64,000 nucleotides of DNA from Sciurus carolinensis (GCF_902686445.1 NC_062224.1:22051123-22115122), one strand, 5' to 3'. Shown: positions 1 through 11,706, numbered from the stretch's first letter. Notes: a model not told the origin generated them from the letters alone. Numbers and translations: made by a program.

Positions 1-421
1 GGTAATCAATATCAATTGGTCTACCCTCCCTTTTCATTGAGAGCCAGGACTCATAAGAATTTTCTTACCTATTGGATCCATCTGCTTTAAAATTCTGGCA
101 ATTGACTTTCTAGAGAATGATTTACAGTCTTTCAACATGTACACCTGAAAAAAAAAATCACAACCAAGTACTGCTCAATGGATGCAAAAAATGACAAACT
201 CTTTCAAGAGTTCACATCTCACTGTATAAATGCACTTTCATCTTTGAAATTTTGGATAGAATAAATTTAAATAAGGAAAGTGTTGGTTTCATAGCAAGAG
301 AAGATTTCCATCTAGAAGTTACAAGATGCATGTGTCAATAGTTTTTGGAAAAGACTCAAAGTCTCTTGGAAATGACACTGCATCTGGTGCTGAAAGACTT
401 CCAAATAATTGAGAGGTCAAC
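1..421. other. Unassigned AT-rich noncoding sequence
   Basis: No repeat family, RNA gene or coding signature was recognised. A short open frame running into the downstream LTR is explained by that LTR in antisense. Confidence 0.5.
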
Positions 422-855
422 TGTTTCAGTCAGCTTTTTCATCATGGTGACCAAAAGACATGACAAGAACAACAGAAGAGAAAAAGTTTATTTTGGCTCA
501 TGGTTTCAGAGGTTCAGTCCATGGTCAGCGAACTCTGTACCTCTGGACCTAATGTTAAGCAGAACATCATGGCAGAATCATGTGGCAGAGAAGAACAACT
601 CAGGACATGGTAACCAGGAAGCAGAGGGCTACACTCACCAGGGACAAAATATAAACCCCAAAGGCCCACCCCAGTGACCTACTTTCCTCAGTCACATCCT
701 ACCTGCCTATAGTTACCACCTGGGTGATCCTTACCAGTGGATGAATCCGCTGATTAGGTTAAAAGCTCTCATAATCTAACAATTTCACCTATGAAAAATT
801 TTGCATCATCTCAAACATGAGCTTTTGGGGGACATCTCATATGTAAACCATGACA
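422..855 (-). mobile_element. MaLR-type solo LTR (MTE-like), antisense
   Basis: The block starts TG and ends CA. It contains, in antisense, the family's end with its AATAAA-type region (seen as AAAGTTTATTTTGGCTCATG at about 484) and the opposite end with GAGCTTTTGGGGGACATCTC near 820. It aligns by eye to two other copies in this window, at 21169-21541 (sense) and 63085-63526 (antisense). Solo LTRs of this shape belong to the ERVL-MaLR group; the MTE label is from memory of the rodent family and needs a library search. No clean target duplication is visible, which fits an old insertion. The 110-residue open frame inside it is not a gene. Confidence 0.7.
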
Positions 856-914
856 GTTATGGAGTGCCTTCATCAGTTGACTACTGGGTCAATTGCTTGA
901 TTAGTAACAATACT

Positions 915-1135
915 ACTACTTAACATTTATTATACACATATTCCATGTCAGGGATTATGCAAAGTATTTTTTGTACCTTGCCTCATTTGATCTGTACAAG
1001 AGCCACATGGGGGTAGAAACTATTGCTGCTTCTGTTTTACATGTGAAGATACCTAATGTGCCCAAACTCACTTGGCTAAGGAAGGGGTGGAGCCAGGTAT
1101 GATTGGGATGCCTAATGGTTCTCTTTATTGCTACT
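915..1135 (-). mobile_element. MIR SINE, antisense
   Basis: The order of landmarks is that of an inverted MIR: a size-sorted end (TTTATTATACACATATTCCA), a CTCATTTGATCTG block, then TTTTACATGTGAAGATACC and the CCCAAACTCACTTGGCTAAG block, which is the inverted core. MIR is an ancient tRNA-derived SINE shared by mammals. The copy is strongly diverged. Confidence 0.6.
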
Positions 1136-1159
1136 CCTCTCCTTCCTGGCATCATGAAA

Positions 1160-1470
1160 AGACCACACTACCCAGAATCTGGTGGTTAGACACAGCCATA
1201 TGACTCTTCTCACCAATTAAACATGGATGGGAATGATAGGTGATAGCTCTAGACCAAGGCACTCAAGAGCTGACGTGCCAACTTGATACCAACTTTTCCT
1301 TTTGCCTTAGCAAGTATAGAAGCCATCTGCTGAGGCCTCAGGGTAGAAGGACTCTGGATTCCTGAGACACTAAATGGAAGAGAACCATTGTTGAACTGCA
1401 TCAGCTTTTACATAAGAGAGAAACTTGCAAAACGTTAAACCACTGATATTCAAGATTAATTGGTGTATGT
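1160..1470 (+). mobile_element. Possible ancient L1 3' end relic
   Basis: The stretch resembles the 3' tails of old mammalian L1 subfamilies (a block with GAAGCCATCTGCTGAGGCCT, then TTAAACCACTGATATTC). A more complete relative lies at 37990-38275. It is diverged and no poly-A or target duplication remains, so the family call is tentative. Confidence 0.35.
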
Positions 1471-1899
1471 AGCATAAAATGGTACTGTTAGAACATTGGA
1501 TTGACTTCAGAGCTCAAATTTGTAACCTTTATGTTATACCTTCTGGACCACTGACATTATATTTGCTAAGTTCTAGTCATAAAGTTAGTCTTTAAAAACA
1601 TTTAAGATACCATTGAGTAGAATTACAGAACATCTCAACTGTCGTCTCTCAGGAAGTAAAGTGACATTAGTAGAACTCCTTGTGTGAAATCCCTGAAATC
1701 TGTTGCTACCCTCCTTCACTTTGTGAATGAAGGCATGCCAAGTGGAATGGAGGTGTTGCTGACACTCAGCAATATGTTTCTACATCATCTGAGCCAATCC
1801 TCATGCCTGAAATGATGACTTGTCACAGAAGAGAGCTGAAATTAAAATGCCCATATATATCTCAATCTATGGCTAATAACAATCTTAATGGGTTACATT
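1471..1899. other. Unassigned noncoding sequence
   Basis: AT-rich sequence without a recognised repeat or coding signal. Confidence 0.45.
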
Positions 1900-2085
1900 T
1901 CCAGGATGCTTTGTATTTTATAAGTTATGCTTAAACACATTATCTCATCTGTTCCTCATGAAAACACTATAAAATAGCTAAGTCCTTTGTTACTATTCCT
2001 ATTTCACAGATTAGGAAATTGAGGCTCAAGATGACTAAGGAATTCTATACAGCAGAACTGAAGATGAGACTCAGATTCTCCAAAT
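1900..2085 (-). mobile_element. MIR SINE, antisense
   Basis: ACACATTATCTCATCTGTTC, then CTATTTCACAGATTAGGAAA and TTGAGGCTCAAGATGACTAA appear in the order of an inverted MIR (CTCATTTAAT, TTTACAGATGAGGAAACTGA, GAGGTTAAGTAACTTG). Ancient and diverged. Confidence 0.7.
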
Positions 2086-3089
2086 CCTGGCACAGTGTTT
2101 CTAGATGGGAGAAAATGGCCAAGAAGAGCCTTGAAGTGTCTTGGTAAAACTTGCAAGGTAGAAAAATGCTTGAGATCTTGCCTGATGCCAAAGGTTTAGA
2201 ATTGCCTGATTAAAGCACTCTGCCAGAGTCAATTCTTCCTGGCAGTGGATATTAATACAGTCCCTCATGGTTTCAAGAGCTGATTGCAATAGGGTTTTCC
2301 CTTTCAGATTTGGAGATTGCTATGTTCCTGACTTTGAGATATCTCCTGAGTGCATAAAGGTACTGGGAAGACAGGAAAGTCTAGTGCACAGGAAAGTGCT
2401 GCCATTTATAGCAGAAATATTAAGGAAGGGGACAGAAACACTTCCAACTCAGACAATGTGTGGTTCTGTGGACAAGGACAGATGAAGTTTTCAAAAGAAG
2501 ATTGAGATAGCTGACAGGTAATGTAGGATACATGCTGTACCTGCAGAGGGTGGTGGCTAGACACAAGCCCAGTCTTCCATCAGAGTTTGTCTCCAAATAT
2601 TCTAGAACTTGGTCCAATGATTCTCTTGGAACAGCGATGATAATCCCCACATGCAAGTCATTTCCCCAGAGGAAACATCAGCCTTTTTGGAAGGCAAATG
2701 AATTCCTCCAGCACTTTAAGATGCCTTGATTAAATGTACACAGCAGTTCACAAAATGCATCTCTGGTTCCTAAGGAAGTAAACATAGTGTGCCATATGTT
2801 GAACTTGGTCCCAATCTAACTCACATAGAAAAAAACCTGAAAAATTAGCTTTGTGGTTCTCCGAGGAATATTTTAAATAGTAATAAATGAGACAAAAGTG
2901 ACTAGGCAAGAATCAGAACCATCACGTTCCATTTGGAAAGGAACAGCCTCATTCAATATGAGGTGAACGCTACTCCACCACATTTACCTCGTAACACAAC
3001 CAAAGATGTTTTACCCAACACAAGGGGAGGGTCTGACATTTTAGGAGACCTGGGTTGTGGGTCACCCACACAGCACACTGGGCAAGGTG
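2086..3089. other. Unassigned noncoding sequence
   Basis: About 1 kb with no recognised repeat. Short open frames on both strands overlap each other and carry no domain pattern. Nothing supports a gene. Confidence 0.45.
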
Positions 3090-3200
3090 AGGCATTTGGA
3101 TGCAGACAGAATTGAGTTGGAATCATATTTTGGTGTGACCTTGGGTCAATGAATTTACTTTTCTGAGTTTCAAGTTTTTTGAAAATGCAGATACTACTAG
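3090..3200 (+). mobile_element. MIR SINE fragment
   Basis: GACAGAATTGAGTTGGAATC, then GTGTGACCTTGGGTCAATGA and TTACTTTTCTGAGTTTCAAG follow the MIR core in sense order (GACCTTGGGCAAGTCACTTA, CTCTGAGCCTCAGTTTC). Only the core region remains. Confidence 0.6.
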
Positions 3201-3224
3201 CCACTGCAGAGTTCCCTAAACATG

Positions 3225-3480
3225 TGATGCTTCCTGTTACCCTCTATCTGGAACATTCTTCCTGTCTACTTATTGGGCTATTCCTATTGCCTAGACCTCA
3301 GCTTAGATGTTCTTCATTTTCCAGGAAGACCACTCTGCCTCCCTCTGTCTGTGTTAGGTGCACAGATTCACACAGGTGTTTCTCGAATTCCTGCCTTTAC
3401 AGAAGTGTTACTTTTCACACCAAACAGCAAATTCCTGTCCACTTATTCATCTCTCATACTACACATCATGTTTATTAAGA
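3225..3480 (+). mobile_element. L2 LINE fragment
   Basis: A pyrimidine-rich stretch with CTGGAACATTCTTCCTG, CTCAGCTTAGATGTTC and AGGAAGACCACTCTGCC matches the order of the L2 3' region (CTGGAACGCTCTTCC, CTCAAATGTCACCTCCTCAG, GAGGCCTTCCCTGACC). The overlapping open frames here are byproducts of the relic. Confidence 0.5.
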
Positions 3481-3544
3481 TCAAGGGCAAATTTTCTTAT
3501 TGTGGGCCCCAGCAATAGGGAAGCGACTGGTATAGCACAATAAA

Positions 3545-3725
3545 CATTTATGAAATGATTCATTTGTTGACTCACTCATTCACTCAGCAACTATTAATGT
3601 CCACAATGTAGTAGGCCTCATTCTAACCCTGGAAATAAAAAGTAAAGAAAACAAAGAAACCAGAACCCTCATAGAGTTTATATTCTAATACGGTGAAAAA
3701 AAAATCAACAAATAAGTAAAACATA
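3545..3725 (+). mobile_element. Ancient LINE 3' UTR-like relic
   Basis: TTCATTTGTTGACTCACTCA, a diverged TGTAGTAGGCCTCATTCTAA and CATAGAGTTTATATTCTAAT mirror a common old L1 tail module (TTATTGAGCACCTACTATG, CCAGGCACTGTTCTAGG, CATGGAGCTTACATTCTAG). A second copy lies at 6090-6300. The exact subfamily is uncertain. Confidence 0.45.
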
Positions 3726-3859
3726 GTTTGTCAGCTTGTGATCAATTACCCACAGCAGCATTCCATCTGCAACCCCATCCCAGGGTCTAACTCTACCCTC
3801 TTCTTATCCACACGTGCCCAATTTGAAAATCATGTCTATACCATCTCCACAAATGCATG

Positions 3860-3955
3860 TATAATAAGTTACTTTGTGTATTCCTTGAGACAATGTCAGA
3901 AGAGCCTTAGTACAGGCCTGGTGCACTTCGGTGCTCAATAAACCTTTCTTTTCCC
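3860..3955 (+). mobile_element. L2-like 3' end
   Basis: CTTAGTACAGGCCTGGTGCA followed by GGTGCTCAATAAACC resembles the end of L2 (AGTGCCTGGCACATAGTAGG, GCTCAATAAATA). Only the terminal part is readable. Confidence 0.4.
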
Positions 3956-4309
3956 AGGTGCTTCTCTTCATGATTGTATCTTGTCTTTTATGTCTTTAAG
4001 ATCTCAATGAATCAGAAGTGAGATCTAAAGTTAACACTGAAAAGGCATAAGAAGGAAAAAAAGGTTCAACTCTGCCAACATTTAGCATTTGAGTTTGAAC
4101 TTTACTGTAGCTGGTACAGAAGACCATAAAGCTTGCATATTCTTACAGCTTTTCAGTGTAATGATTACCAAAAAAAATCCTAGTCATCTTATGGCAGGGG
4201 GTGGTTTCTAAACTTGATAGGGAAAGACTAGATCGTTGCCACAGTTAAAAGACTATATGACTACTACTTGTAGTAGTAGTACACCAATGGTGTAACTGAC
4301 ACCTTTCAG
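3956..4309. other. Unassigned noncoding sequence
   Basis: Contains an 8-bp-arm inverted repeat (ACTACTAC, TT, GTAGTAGT) at 4260-4277. No gene or recognised element. Confidence 0.4.
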
Positions 4310-4530
4310 GGTAGTTGAATTACTGGGGTCTGGGTTCAAACTTCTGCTCTACCACTTACTGGTCCTGAAAGATTACAATTCCCTAATGCCTTTCTTTTGA
4401 TTTGTTAATCTATGATTAAGATAATAAAATCACCTAACTCCCAGGGTTTTAGTAAGGATTCAATGAGTTAATAAATGTAAAATCTGTTGAAGAATTCATG
4501 ACATATGAGAAGTACTCATTAAAAGTTAGC
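4310..4530 (+). mobile_element. MIR SINE, cut by an L1 insertion
   Basis: GGGTCTGGGTTCAAACTTCT, CTACCACTTACTGGTCCTG, a TAATCTATGATTAAG block and CCAGGGTTTTAGTAAGGATT follow sense MIR order. The element's last bases (AAAAGTTAGC) were duplicated when the downstream L1 fragment inserted. Confidence 0.75.
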
Positions 4531-5023
4531 TGTTCCACATACTACAGAGATGCAGCTATGTCAATGTTTATAGCAGCTCAATTCACAATTGCTAGATTGT
4601 GAAAGCAATCTAGATGCCCTTCAATAGATGAATGGATAAAGAAACTGTGGTATATATACATAATGGAATATTATTCAGCAATAAAGAAGAATAAAATTAT
4701 GGCATTTGCAGGTAAATGGATGAGTTGGAGAATATCATGCTAAGTGAAATAAGCCAATCCCCCAAAAAACCAAAGGCTGAATGATTTCTCTGACAAGCGG
4801 ATGATGATACATAATGGAACGTGGGAGGGAGGCAAGAATGGAGAATGGACTGTATAGAGAAAAATGAGGGGTGAGGAGGGGGTGGGGGAAGGAAAGGAAA
4901 TAGAATGAGACAAACATCATTATCCTATGTACATGCATGATTACACAAATGGTGTGATTCTACTTTGTGAACAACCAGAGAATTGAAAGTTGTACCCCAT
5001 TTGTGTACAATGAATCAAAAGAA
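4531..5023 (+). mobile_element. 5'-truncated L1, ORF2 end plus 3' UTR
   Basis: The sequence parallels 46492-46960 of the near-full-length L1: the last codons of ORF2 (ATGTTTATAGCAGCTCAATT onwards), then a G-rich 3' UTR tract at 4820-4890 and a short A-rich tail. It is flanked by a 10-bp target duplication, AAAAGTTAGC, at 4521-4530 and 5024-5033. Heavy 5' truncation is usual for L1. It is diverged by scattered substitutions and is not coding. Confidence 0.9.
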
Positions 5024-5033
5024 AAAAGTTAGC

Positions 5034-6089
5034 CTTTCCTATTCTGACTCAAGATTGCAATGCCACTACCCTGCCTTCGCCTCATAACACAACTAAAGAT
5101 GTTTTACCAAACAAACCAGAGGATTTAATTATAAAGAAGCTATAATTTTCTCAGGTTGATTTTTCTCAGTTCCTTCCTATGCATGAAATTGAGTACTTTT
5201 CGGCTTTTTTAAATAAAAATTTCATCCCCAGTGCTTCTATCATCATGATCATAAATGACTTTTAGTACAGTTGCTTTTAAAAACACTAGACAATCTTCTC
5301 TTCACTGCCATAAAGATGAAATCTAAAAAAAAAAAAAAAAAAAAAAAGGTAAAAATTAAAGAAATGCTGCCATCTTTTTTTTTTTTCTGGCAAATAAAAT
5401 TTATAGCTGCAATTTCTCTTGGATATCTGGATTTAATGCATTTGGGATGTTATTCTGTACAAAGATAAGTAATCATTGTCAGAGAAACAAATTCGCTTCA
5501 TGCACATGCCGCGCCATCTTGTGTATATCTACAAATTAAATGACATAAATACCTCGGAGAAGTAACACTGGAAGTGTAAACACATAGGAATCAACTGAAA
5601 AATAATCACACTTAAAAAAAATCTCATCAAGTGTCTGCAGAAAACAACTGTCCCCTCTCACTGCTAGTTTTGCTTTTATATACAAGGGTGTCTTGTTTCA
5701 CTAGAACACCCTGTTCGTTTTCTGCCAAGGTTTTATACACCTGTCAACTGGACAGATATCTTAATTTTCAGAAGAATAAATTTAAGATGACTTCATGGGA
5801 CAATCAAAAGAATCAGCCTGAATGTTCCTAACAGGTAAAAGGTCATGAAAGAACCTTTCTGTTCCCTCAAGTTCTCTCATTTTCTTTTCAGAGTTTGTAC
5901 ATCTTTCTAATTTACATGATTTATGTTCTTTTCATATTCCTGCTACCAAGCTGTCAGCTTCTCGAGGGTTCAGTCTAGCAGATTACCTACGTACATTAGC
6001 ATTCAAAAAAATTTCAAAAGGAATACTATAGATAAGTAATGGGGCCCTCCTGGGGTCAAGACAGAACCCAGCTCCTCTGACTTCTTTTT
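5034..6089. other. Unassigned sequence with a 23-base poly-A tract
   Basis: A pure A run covers 5325-5347; no retroelement body precedes it clearly, so it may be simple sequence. The rest holds no recognised repeat or gene. Confidence 0.45.
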
Positions 6090-6300
6090 AGTTTGCATTT
6101 TTTTCACTTCTTCATGCACTTATTTATTCCTTCTTTTATTCATGTATTTTTATCCAATATATTGAATGCCTACTGTGTGCCAAATACTAATGCACAGGGG
6201 ATACAGCTTCAAACAACAAAAGGAAACACAAAACAAAAATCCTTGTCCTCATGGAATTTACCTGACAGTGGGGACTCAGCAACAGCCAAGGCCTTTCCGA
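6090..6300 (+). mobile_element. Ancient LINE 3' UTR-like relic
   Basis: TTGAATGCCTACTGTGTGCC, GGGGATACAGCTTCAAACAA and CCTTGTCCTCATGGAATTTA are the ordered landmarks of the old L1 tail module also seen at 3545-3725. The open frame across it is incidental. Confidence 0.5.
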
Positions 6301-6589
6301 TTTATAGGAACACAATTTTCAAAACCACAAGTCAGTAGACACAGTGTTTATCATCTCTTTAAACCTCAGAGCAAACTGCATTACGGCTAGTATCACTCCA
6401 AGGCATTTCACCAAGAAGCATTTACCTGAACCATCTGAAGAGTAGGTGTGGCACTGGTTGTAATCTTCAATCTGATCTAACTCTGAAAATCTGGTGTATA
6501 CATGCCCAAAGCAGTCTTCTTTGTATCATTTAATAAACGATTTGCCAGTAACTGTTCCTTGTACATAATTTACAAAAAGTGTTCTATAC

Positions 6590-6750
6590 AGACGTTGACC
6601 CAAGAGCTCTCTGAGGTAGGTACTAACTTCATCCCCATGATCTGACTGAAGAGACTGAAGCACAGGGGTGTTCACAGTCTTACTCAAGGTCACACAGTTG
6701 GTGAGAGCTTAGATTCAAACCCCAAAATCTAGGAGTCCCTTCTCCTGTGT
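6590..6750 (-). mobile_element. MIR SINE, antisense
   Basis: CTCTGAGGTAGGTACTAACT, ACTGAAGCACAGGGG, CTCAAGGTCACACAGTTGGT and GATTCAAACCCCAAAATC match an inverted MIR core and left half. Confidence 0.75.
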
Positions 6751-8544
6751 TGTAGTAGGTAAAAAGGTAACTATGCAGAAGTCCAGAGTTGGCAGGATCA
6801 GAGATTATGATTTAAGGACAAGATTCTCTTCTTAGACAAGGCCTGGGAGATGGTGGGAACACAGTAATTCCTCAATTATTCAACATTGGATCAGGTGCAT
6901 TTTCCCTTATCTAGATATTTCTTCTTGATTTTTCTCCTTACAAATTCTCACCATCATGTCATAAGTACTAATCTTGCCTATTATCTTTATTACTGCATTA
7001 GTGTGCAAACTCCCTCAGATCAGAATTCTTACCCATTTCCTTTCCTACCATATCTCAGCTGCAAGAATAATGCCTGCCACATCATAAGAAGCATGACAAA
7101 AATTTTATTGAATGAAAGAATTTCACAATAATTTCATAATTTTTACCCTATTATAGTTTGCTCTAAGTTTTCACCTACTGATTTCTATGGCTGAAAAAAG
7201 AAAGGAGGAGAGGAAAAGATTATGAAAAGCAAAAATGTTATTTTTGCTTCTTTGAGTAATTAGGTGGAAAGCTTTGGTATGGAATAAATTTTATGGGACT
7301 GGTTAAGACCAAAGCTTGGGGTGTGTATTTTTGGATGGCACATAATGTGATTACTTTAATTACAAGTTATAGAATGAAGAATTAGTTAATGAGATCAATA
7401 CTTACTGCTGAAAAGTCATAATCTTGATTGTTGGCCAGCTGAACTCAGGCTCTATTGAAGTAGTCTTATTTAATTACATTTTTTTTCCAGTCTTAAGTGT
7501 TTCATTAGAGAAGAATATATTCATTTTCATATTGTACACACTTGATCCTTCTATTTCTCCTATCCCCATCTTTTAAACTAGAATATTGTCAAAATCTTTT
7601 CCCATTGGAAAGATGGGTTCTTATGGGTCCTTGAAGAATACATCTAAGCTATTAGGTGGTGATCACATTGTCTTGCAGATAAGTATAAGAATAATAGGAA
7701 AGGAAAAGAAAGATGAAAGAAACTCTAGGCAGTGATCATTTCTAAACAGTGGTGTTCTTAGTTCTTGCTTTTCAATCTGTCTGGCAGGTGAGGACATTAC
7801 TTTGATCTGCTTGAAAATTTCTTGTTATGGGCAGGTGAATTTAAACTCAGTGATGACTGGATATGAGTAAAATATGAACTGAGGGTGACTACATATGTAT
7901 TCAAAGAAAGACTTATGGAATCTGAGCCTCTAAAATAAATCAGGGAGGTCTAATGAAATTCTAGGTTGTTTTTCTATGCAATGTTTTTTTTCTTCTACGT
8001 GCAAAAGAGTTCTCTTAATTTTTTTTGTTACAGAAAAGACATGGGAGACACAAAGCCTATGTTTAGGCAGAAGTCAGAGGAGAAGGGTAGGAAGTTGCCC
8101 AAAAGGATTAGCTATGTTTCATAAGCTGGGTGCGATCAAAATGAATTCTGTGTGGTTAATCATTGCTAATTTAGTAACTACTACAGTAAGTTCCACAGTC
8201 AAGTATTCTCAGAGTATAAAATCCAAGCTTTAAAGTTACTCATGAACTGAAAATAGGTACGGGGATTTATAGAGCCCCCATACAGGGGTGAAGGGCCATG
8301 TCAGAATAGAGTTTTTACTTCTTTCTTGTGAATAGGCTTGTCATCTTACATGTGTGGAATTCTCCTTCAAAATAATAACTACCACTGCTATTTGGAACTA
8401 AGTACAGGAGAATCATTGCCAAGTTCTAGCAAATGCACCACTTATTTTATGCCACTAAATATTTGATTTTTAAATCTCTCCTGCATAATAAGAGAATTTT
8501 GATAGCTTCTTAGAGTTCCCCTATGGTGTTTTGTTTTGTTTTTG
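6751..8544. other. Unassigned AT-rich noncoding sequence
   Basis: About 1.8 kb with no element I can name. The longest open frame (7976-8233, 85 codons) starts in a T-rich tract and shows no motif. Confidence 0.45.
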
Positions 8545-8890
8545 TTTTTGTTTTTTTGGTAAAACTTACATGGCACTGATTTTGAATATAAAATGTGATG
8601 AGCTTTGATAAATATAAACACTGCTGTAAGCACTGTTTAGTTGAAATGCAGAACATTTCCAACATCAACCTAAATTCCCTTCTGAATGTCACAGTCCAAA
8701 GTTCATCCATGTGAGTACAAGTATCAATAGTCACATTTTTGTTGCTGAGGTGTGTTCCATTACATGATGTATCACACTTTATTTATCCATTCTTTTGTTA
8801 ACACAGATTACACCATTTCCACTTTGGGGATGTTATGAATAATGCTAGTATGAACATTCTTATAGATGTGATTTTTGTTTCCCCCCCTTG
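8545..8890 (-). mobile_element. Ancient L1 3' region, antisense
   Basis: AAAGTTCATCCATGTGAGTA, GTGTGTTCCATTACATGATG, TTTATTTATCCATTCTTTTG and GTTATGAATAATGCTAGTAT are the ordered inverse of an L1 ORF2 end (target order: AATGGATAAA, AATGGAATATTATTCAGC). Because it covers a more 3' part of L1 than the start of the next element, it is not its twin-primed 5' half but a separate insertion. Confidence 0.65.
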
Positions 8891-8899
8891 GGGAAAACT

Positions 8900-10421
8900 A
8901 CAATCCCCACCAAATGTCAGTGACATTTTTTCACAGAATTAGGGGGAAAAAAAACTCCTAAAATTCATATGGAAGATTAATAGACCCAGACTACCCAAAG
9001 CAATTCTAAACAAAAAAAGAAATGCTAGAAGCATTACAATACTTGACTTCAAATTATACTGCAGAACTATAGCAACCAAAACAGCAAGGGACTAGCCTAA
9101 AAACAAACATGTAGGCTAATAGAAGACACAGAGTCAAACCTACACAGATACAGTCAGCTAGTTCTTGACAAAGGTTTTGAAAACTTGTATCAGTGAAAAG
9201 ACAGCCTTTTAAACAAATGGTGCCGGGATATCCCTGCATATGGATCTCCATATGCAGAAGAATGAAACTAGACCCCTATCTCTCAACCTACACAAATGTC
9301 AACTCACAATGGACCAAAGACCTGGGAATTAAACCAGAGACTTCACAACTGCCAGAAAAGAACATATGGTCAACACTCCAATGAATACAGGCATAGGCGA
9401 TGGCTTCCTCAACGGGACTCCTATGGTCCAAGGAATAATATAAAGGACTACTAAATAGAACCGCATCAACTTAAACTTCTGCACAGCAAAGGAAACAACA
9501 GCATGAGGAGAGAACCTGCAGAATGGGAGAAAATGTTTGCCAGCTATACTTCCAACAGAGAATTATTACCTGGAACACACAAGGAACTCAAAAGACTTAA
9601 CAGCAAAAACAAACAAAACGAAACTGTAAATTGGCAAATGAACTAAACAGACATTTCTTAAAAGAATACAAATGACTGACAAATACATGCAAGTATGTTC
9701 AACATCTTTAGCAGTCAGGTAAATGCAAGTCAAAACTACATGAGACTTCAGCCCATTCCAGTTAGAAAGGCAGTCATCAAGAATACAACTAAAAATAAAT
9801 GCTGGTGAGGATGCGAGGGAAAGGAATACTTACACACTATTGGCGGGATAGTAAATTAATACAACCACCATGAAAATGAGTATGGAAGTTCCTCAGAAGA
9901 CTAGGAAATGTACCACCACACGATCCAGCTATACCATTAATTGGTATTTTCCCTAAAGATTAAAGTCATCACACTGTAGTAGTAGTTTCAGGCCATGTTT
10001 ATAGCTGCACAATTCACATAACCAAGTTCTGGAACCAGCTTAAGTGTCCATTAGCAGATAAATGGATAAAGAAAGTGTGGCATATATACACAATGGAATT
10101 TTATCCAACCATAAAGAAGAACCGAATTGTCATTTACAGGAGAATGGATGGATGTGGAGAACATCATACTAAGTAAAACAAGTCAGACCCCAAAAGTTAA
10201 GGGCTGTTATGTTCTCTCTCATGTGGAAGCTAGAGGGAAAGAGGAAAAAATGGAATCTCATAAAAATAGAATGGATATCAGTAAGGTAGAGGAAGGAGGT
10301 TATGGGGAAGGGGGAGAAGTGGGCAAGGGGAATGAAATTGATCAAACTATGTTATGTGCAGGTATGAATATGCTACGACAAATCCTAGTATTACGTATAA
10401 TTGTAATGCATCAAAAAAAAA
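8900..10421 (+). mobile_element. L1 LINE, 3' third, decayed ORF2 and 3' UTR
   Basis: Runs from TTTTTTCACAGAATTAG through AAATTCATATGGAAGATTAA, AAATGGTGCCGGGATATCCC, the AGACCCCTATCTCTCAACCT block, and the ATGGATAAAGAAAGTGTGGC block to an A tail at 10411-10421. This is the ORF2 region after the reverse transcriptase, plus the 3' UTR. The reading frame is broken many times (open pieces at 9193-9384 and 10127-10459 only). It is more diverged than the copy at 41-47 kb, so it is an older insertion of a related L1. Confidence 0.85.
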
Positions 10422-10689
10422 AGTGCCATCTCTACCTCCAGACTTTTGTCCATGAGTAAATAACAGGGATGAAATGACCTATATCTCTATCAAGGTTGGA
10501 GGCACCTGAACAATTTTCATATGCAAACACCTGCAGACAGAGCTGCTCTATCAAGAAATGTGGGAGAAGTTACTTGCTCATTCTTTCTCAGAATTTCTAG
10601 GTTTTGATAGCTTCACTTGGTTTCATACATTTACAAACAGAAATAGAAAGAAGTTGAAATGTTATGACAGTGGTCAGAAAGAAATTATT
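10422..10689. other. Short unassigned spacer
   Basis: Non-repetitive sequence between two L1 copies in opposite orientation; no feature recognised. Confidence 0.4.
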
Positions 10690-11470
10690 AAATAGATGCT
10701 GACACATTTATAATTTCTTCTTTGATGCATGGGTTATTCAGAAATGTGTTATTTCCAACTAGTTGGGTGATTTTGCACATACATTTCTGTAATTGACTTC
10801 TACCTTAATTCCACTGTTGTAATAGAATGTTGTATAATAAATCTTTTTAAATACTGTTTAAATACTGTTTGATGACCTAAAATATAGGTTTGATGACCTA
10901 AAATATGATCCATCTTGGTAAAAGTTCCATGTGTGCATGTAAAGAATGTGTATTTTGTCACTGGGAAAATGATTTATGTATGTCCCTTAGGTCAACTTAG
11001 TTGAAGTCTTGTTTATATCTTCTATGTACATTTGATTGTTCAATTATTTTATCAATAATTTACAACTGTTGAAATCTGAATAATTGTGGATTTATTTCCC
11101 TGTTCTTTCAGTTTGAATTTCCTGTTTCATGTATTTTGAAGCTCTTTTTTTTAGGTGAATAAACATATAGGATTGTTTTGTCCTCTTGAAGATCAATTTG
11201 TTTGACATTAATAAACCTCTTTATCTTTTATTCTTTCCTCAAAAATCAAGTGCATCTGATATTTAACATAGCCACAGTTTTCTCTTGATTAATATCAACA
11301 TGATACATCTTTTTATTTTTAATCTTTGTGTCTTTGAACTTAAAGTACACATGTATATATTTATGCATCTATATATAGACTATCAAATATGACAATCTCT
11401 GCTTTGTTATTGTAATGCCCAAATAATTCACATTTTATGTGATTTTTTTTTTAAAAAATGTAGTTGTATT

Positions 11471-11645
11471 GATGGGTGTGGTGCTCATGCCTGTAATTCC
11501 AGTGATTTGGGAGATTGAGACAGGAGAATCACAAGTTTGAGGCCAGTCTCAGCATCTTAGTGAGATCCTGCCTCAAATTATTTAAAAATTATTATTTAAA
11601 AAATAAAAAGAACTGGGGATGTGGCACCCCTGGATTCAATCCCCA

Positions 11646-11648
<3 letters not shown>
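11471..11648 (+). mobile_element. Dimeric B1-ID SINE (squirrel type)
   Basis: The left half is 7SL-derived (GGTGTGGTGCTCATGCCTGT, GATCCTGCCTCAAA). The right half is the ID/tRNA part (AACTGGGGATGTGGCAC, GGATTCAATCCCCAGTAC), joined by an A-rich linker. This fusion is characteristic of squirrels and some related rodents. It inserted into the antisense L1, and its tail is now a long GA repeat. Confidence 0.9.

Positions 11649-11649
<1 letters not shown>

Positions 11650-11702
<53 letters not shown>
11650..11702 (+). repeat. (GA)n microsatellite in a SINE tail
   Basis: About 26 uninterrupted AG/GA units, followed by GCGCGAGCACACACAC. The run replaces the usual A-rich tail of the SINE, so it probably grew from that tail. 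Open frames of Arg/Glu repeats across it are artefacts of the dinucleotide repeat. Confidence 0.97.

Positions 11703-11706
<4 letters not shown>

Noticed and set aside
4260..4277. Hairpin ACTACTAC-TT-GTAGTAGT as a functional site
   Set aside because: Short trinucleotide-type inverted repeat with no context; expected by chance near simple sequence.
5325..5347. A 23-base A run as the tail of a processed pseudogene
   Set aside because: No gene-like body upstream and no flanking duplication found.
8545..10421. Twin-primed (5'-inverted) L1
   Set aside because: The antisense piece covers a more 3' part of L1 than the start of the sense piece, which twin priming cannot give; two insertions fit better.
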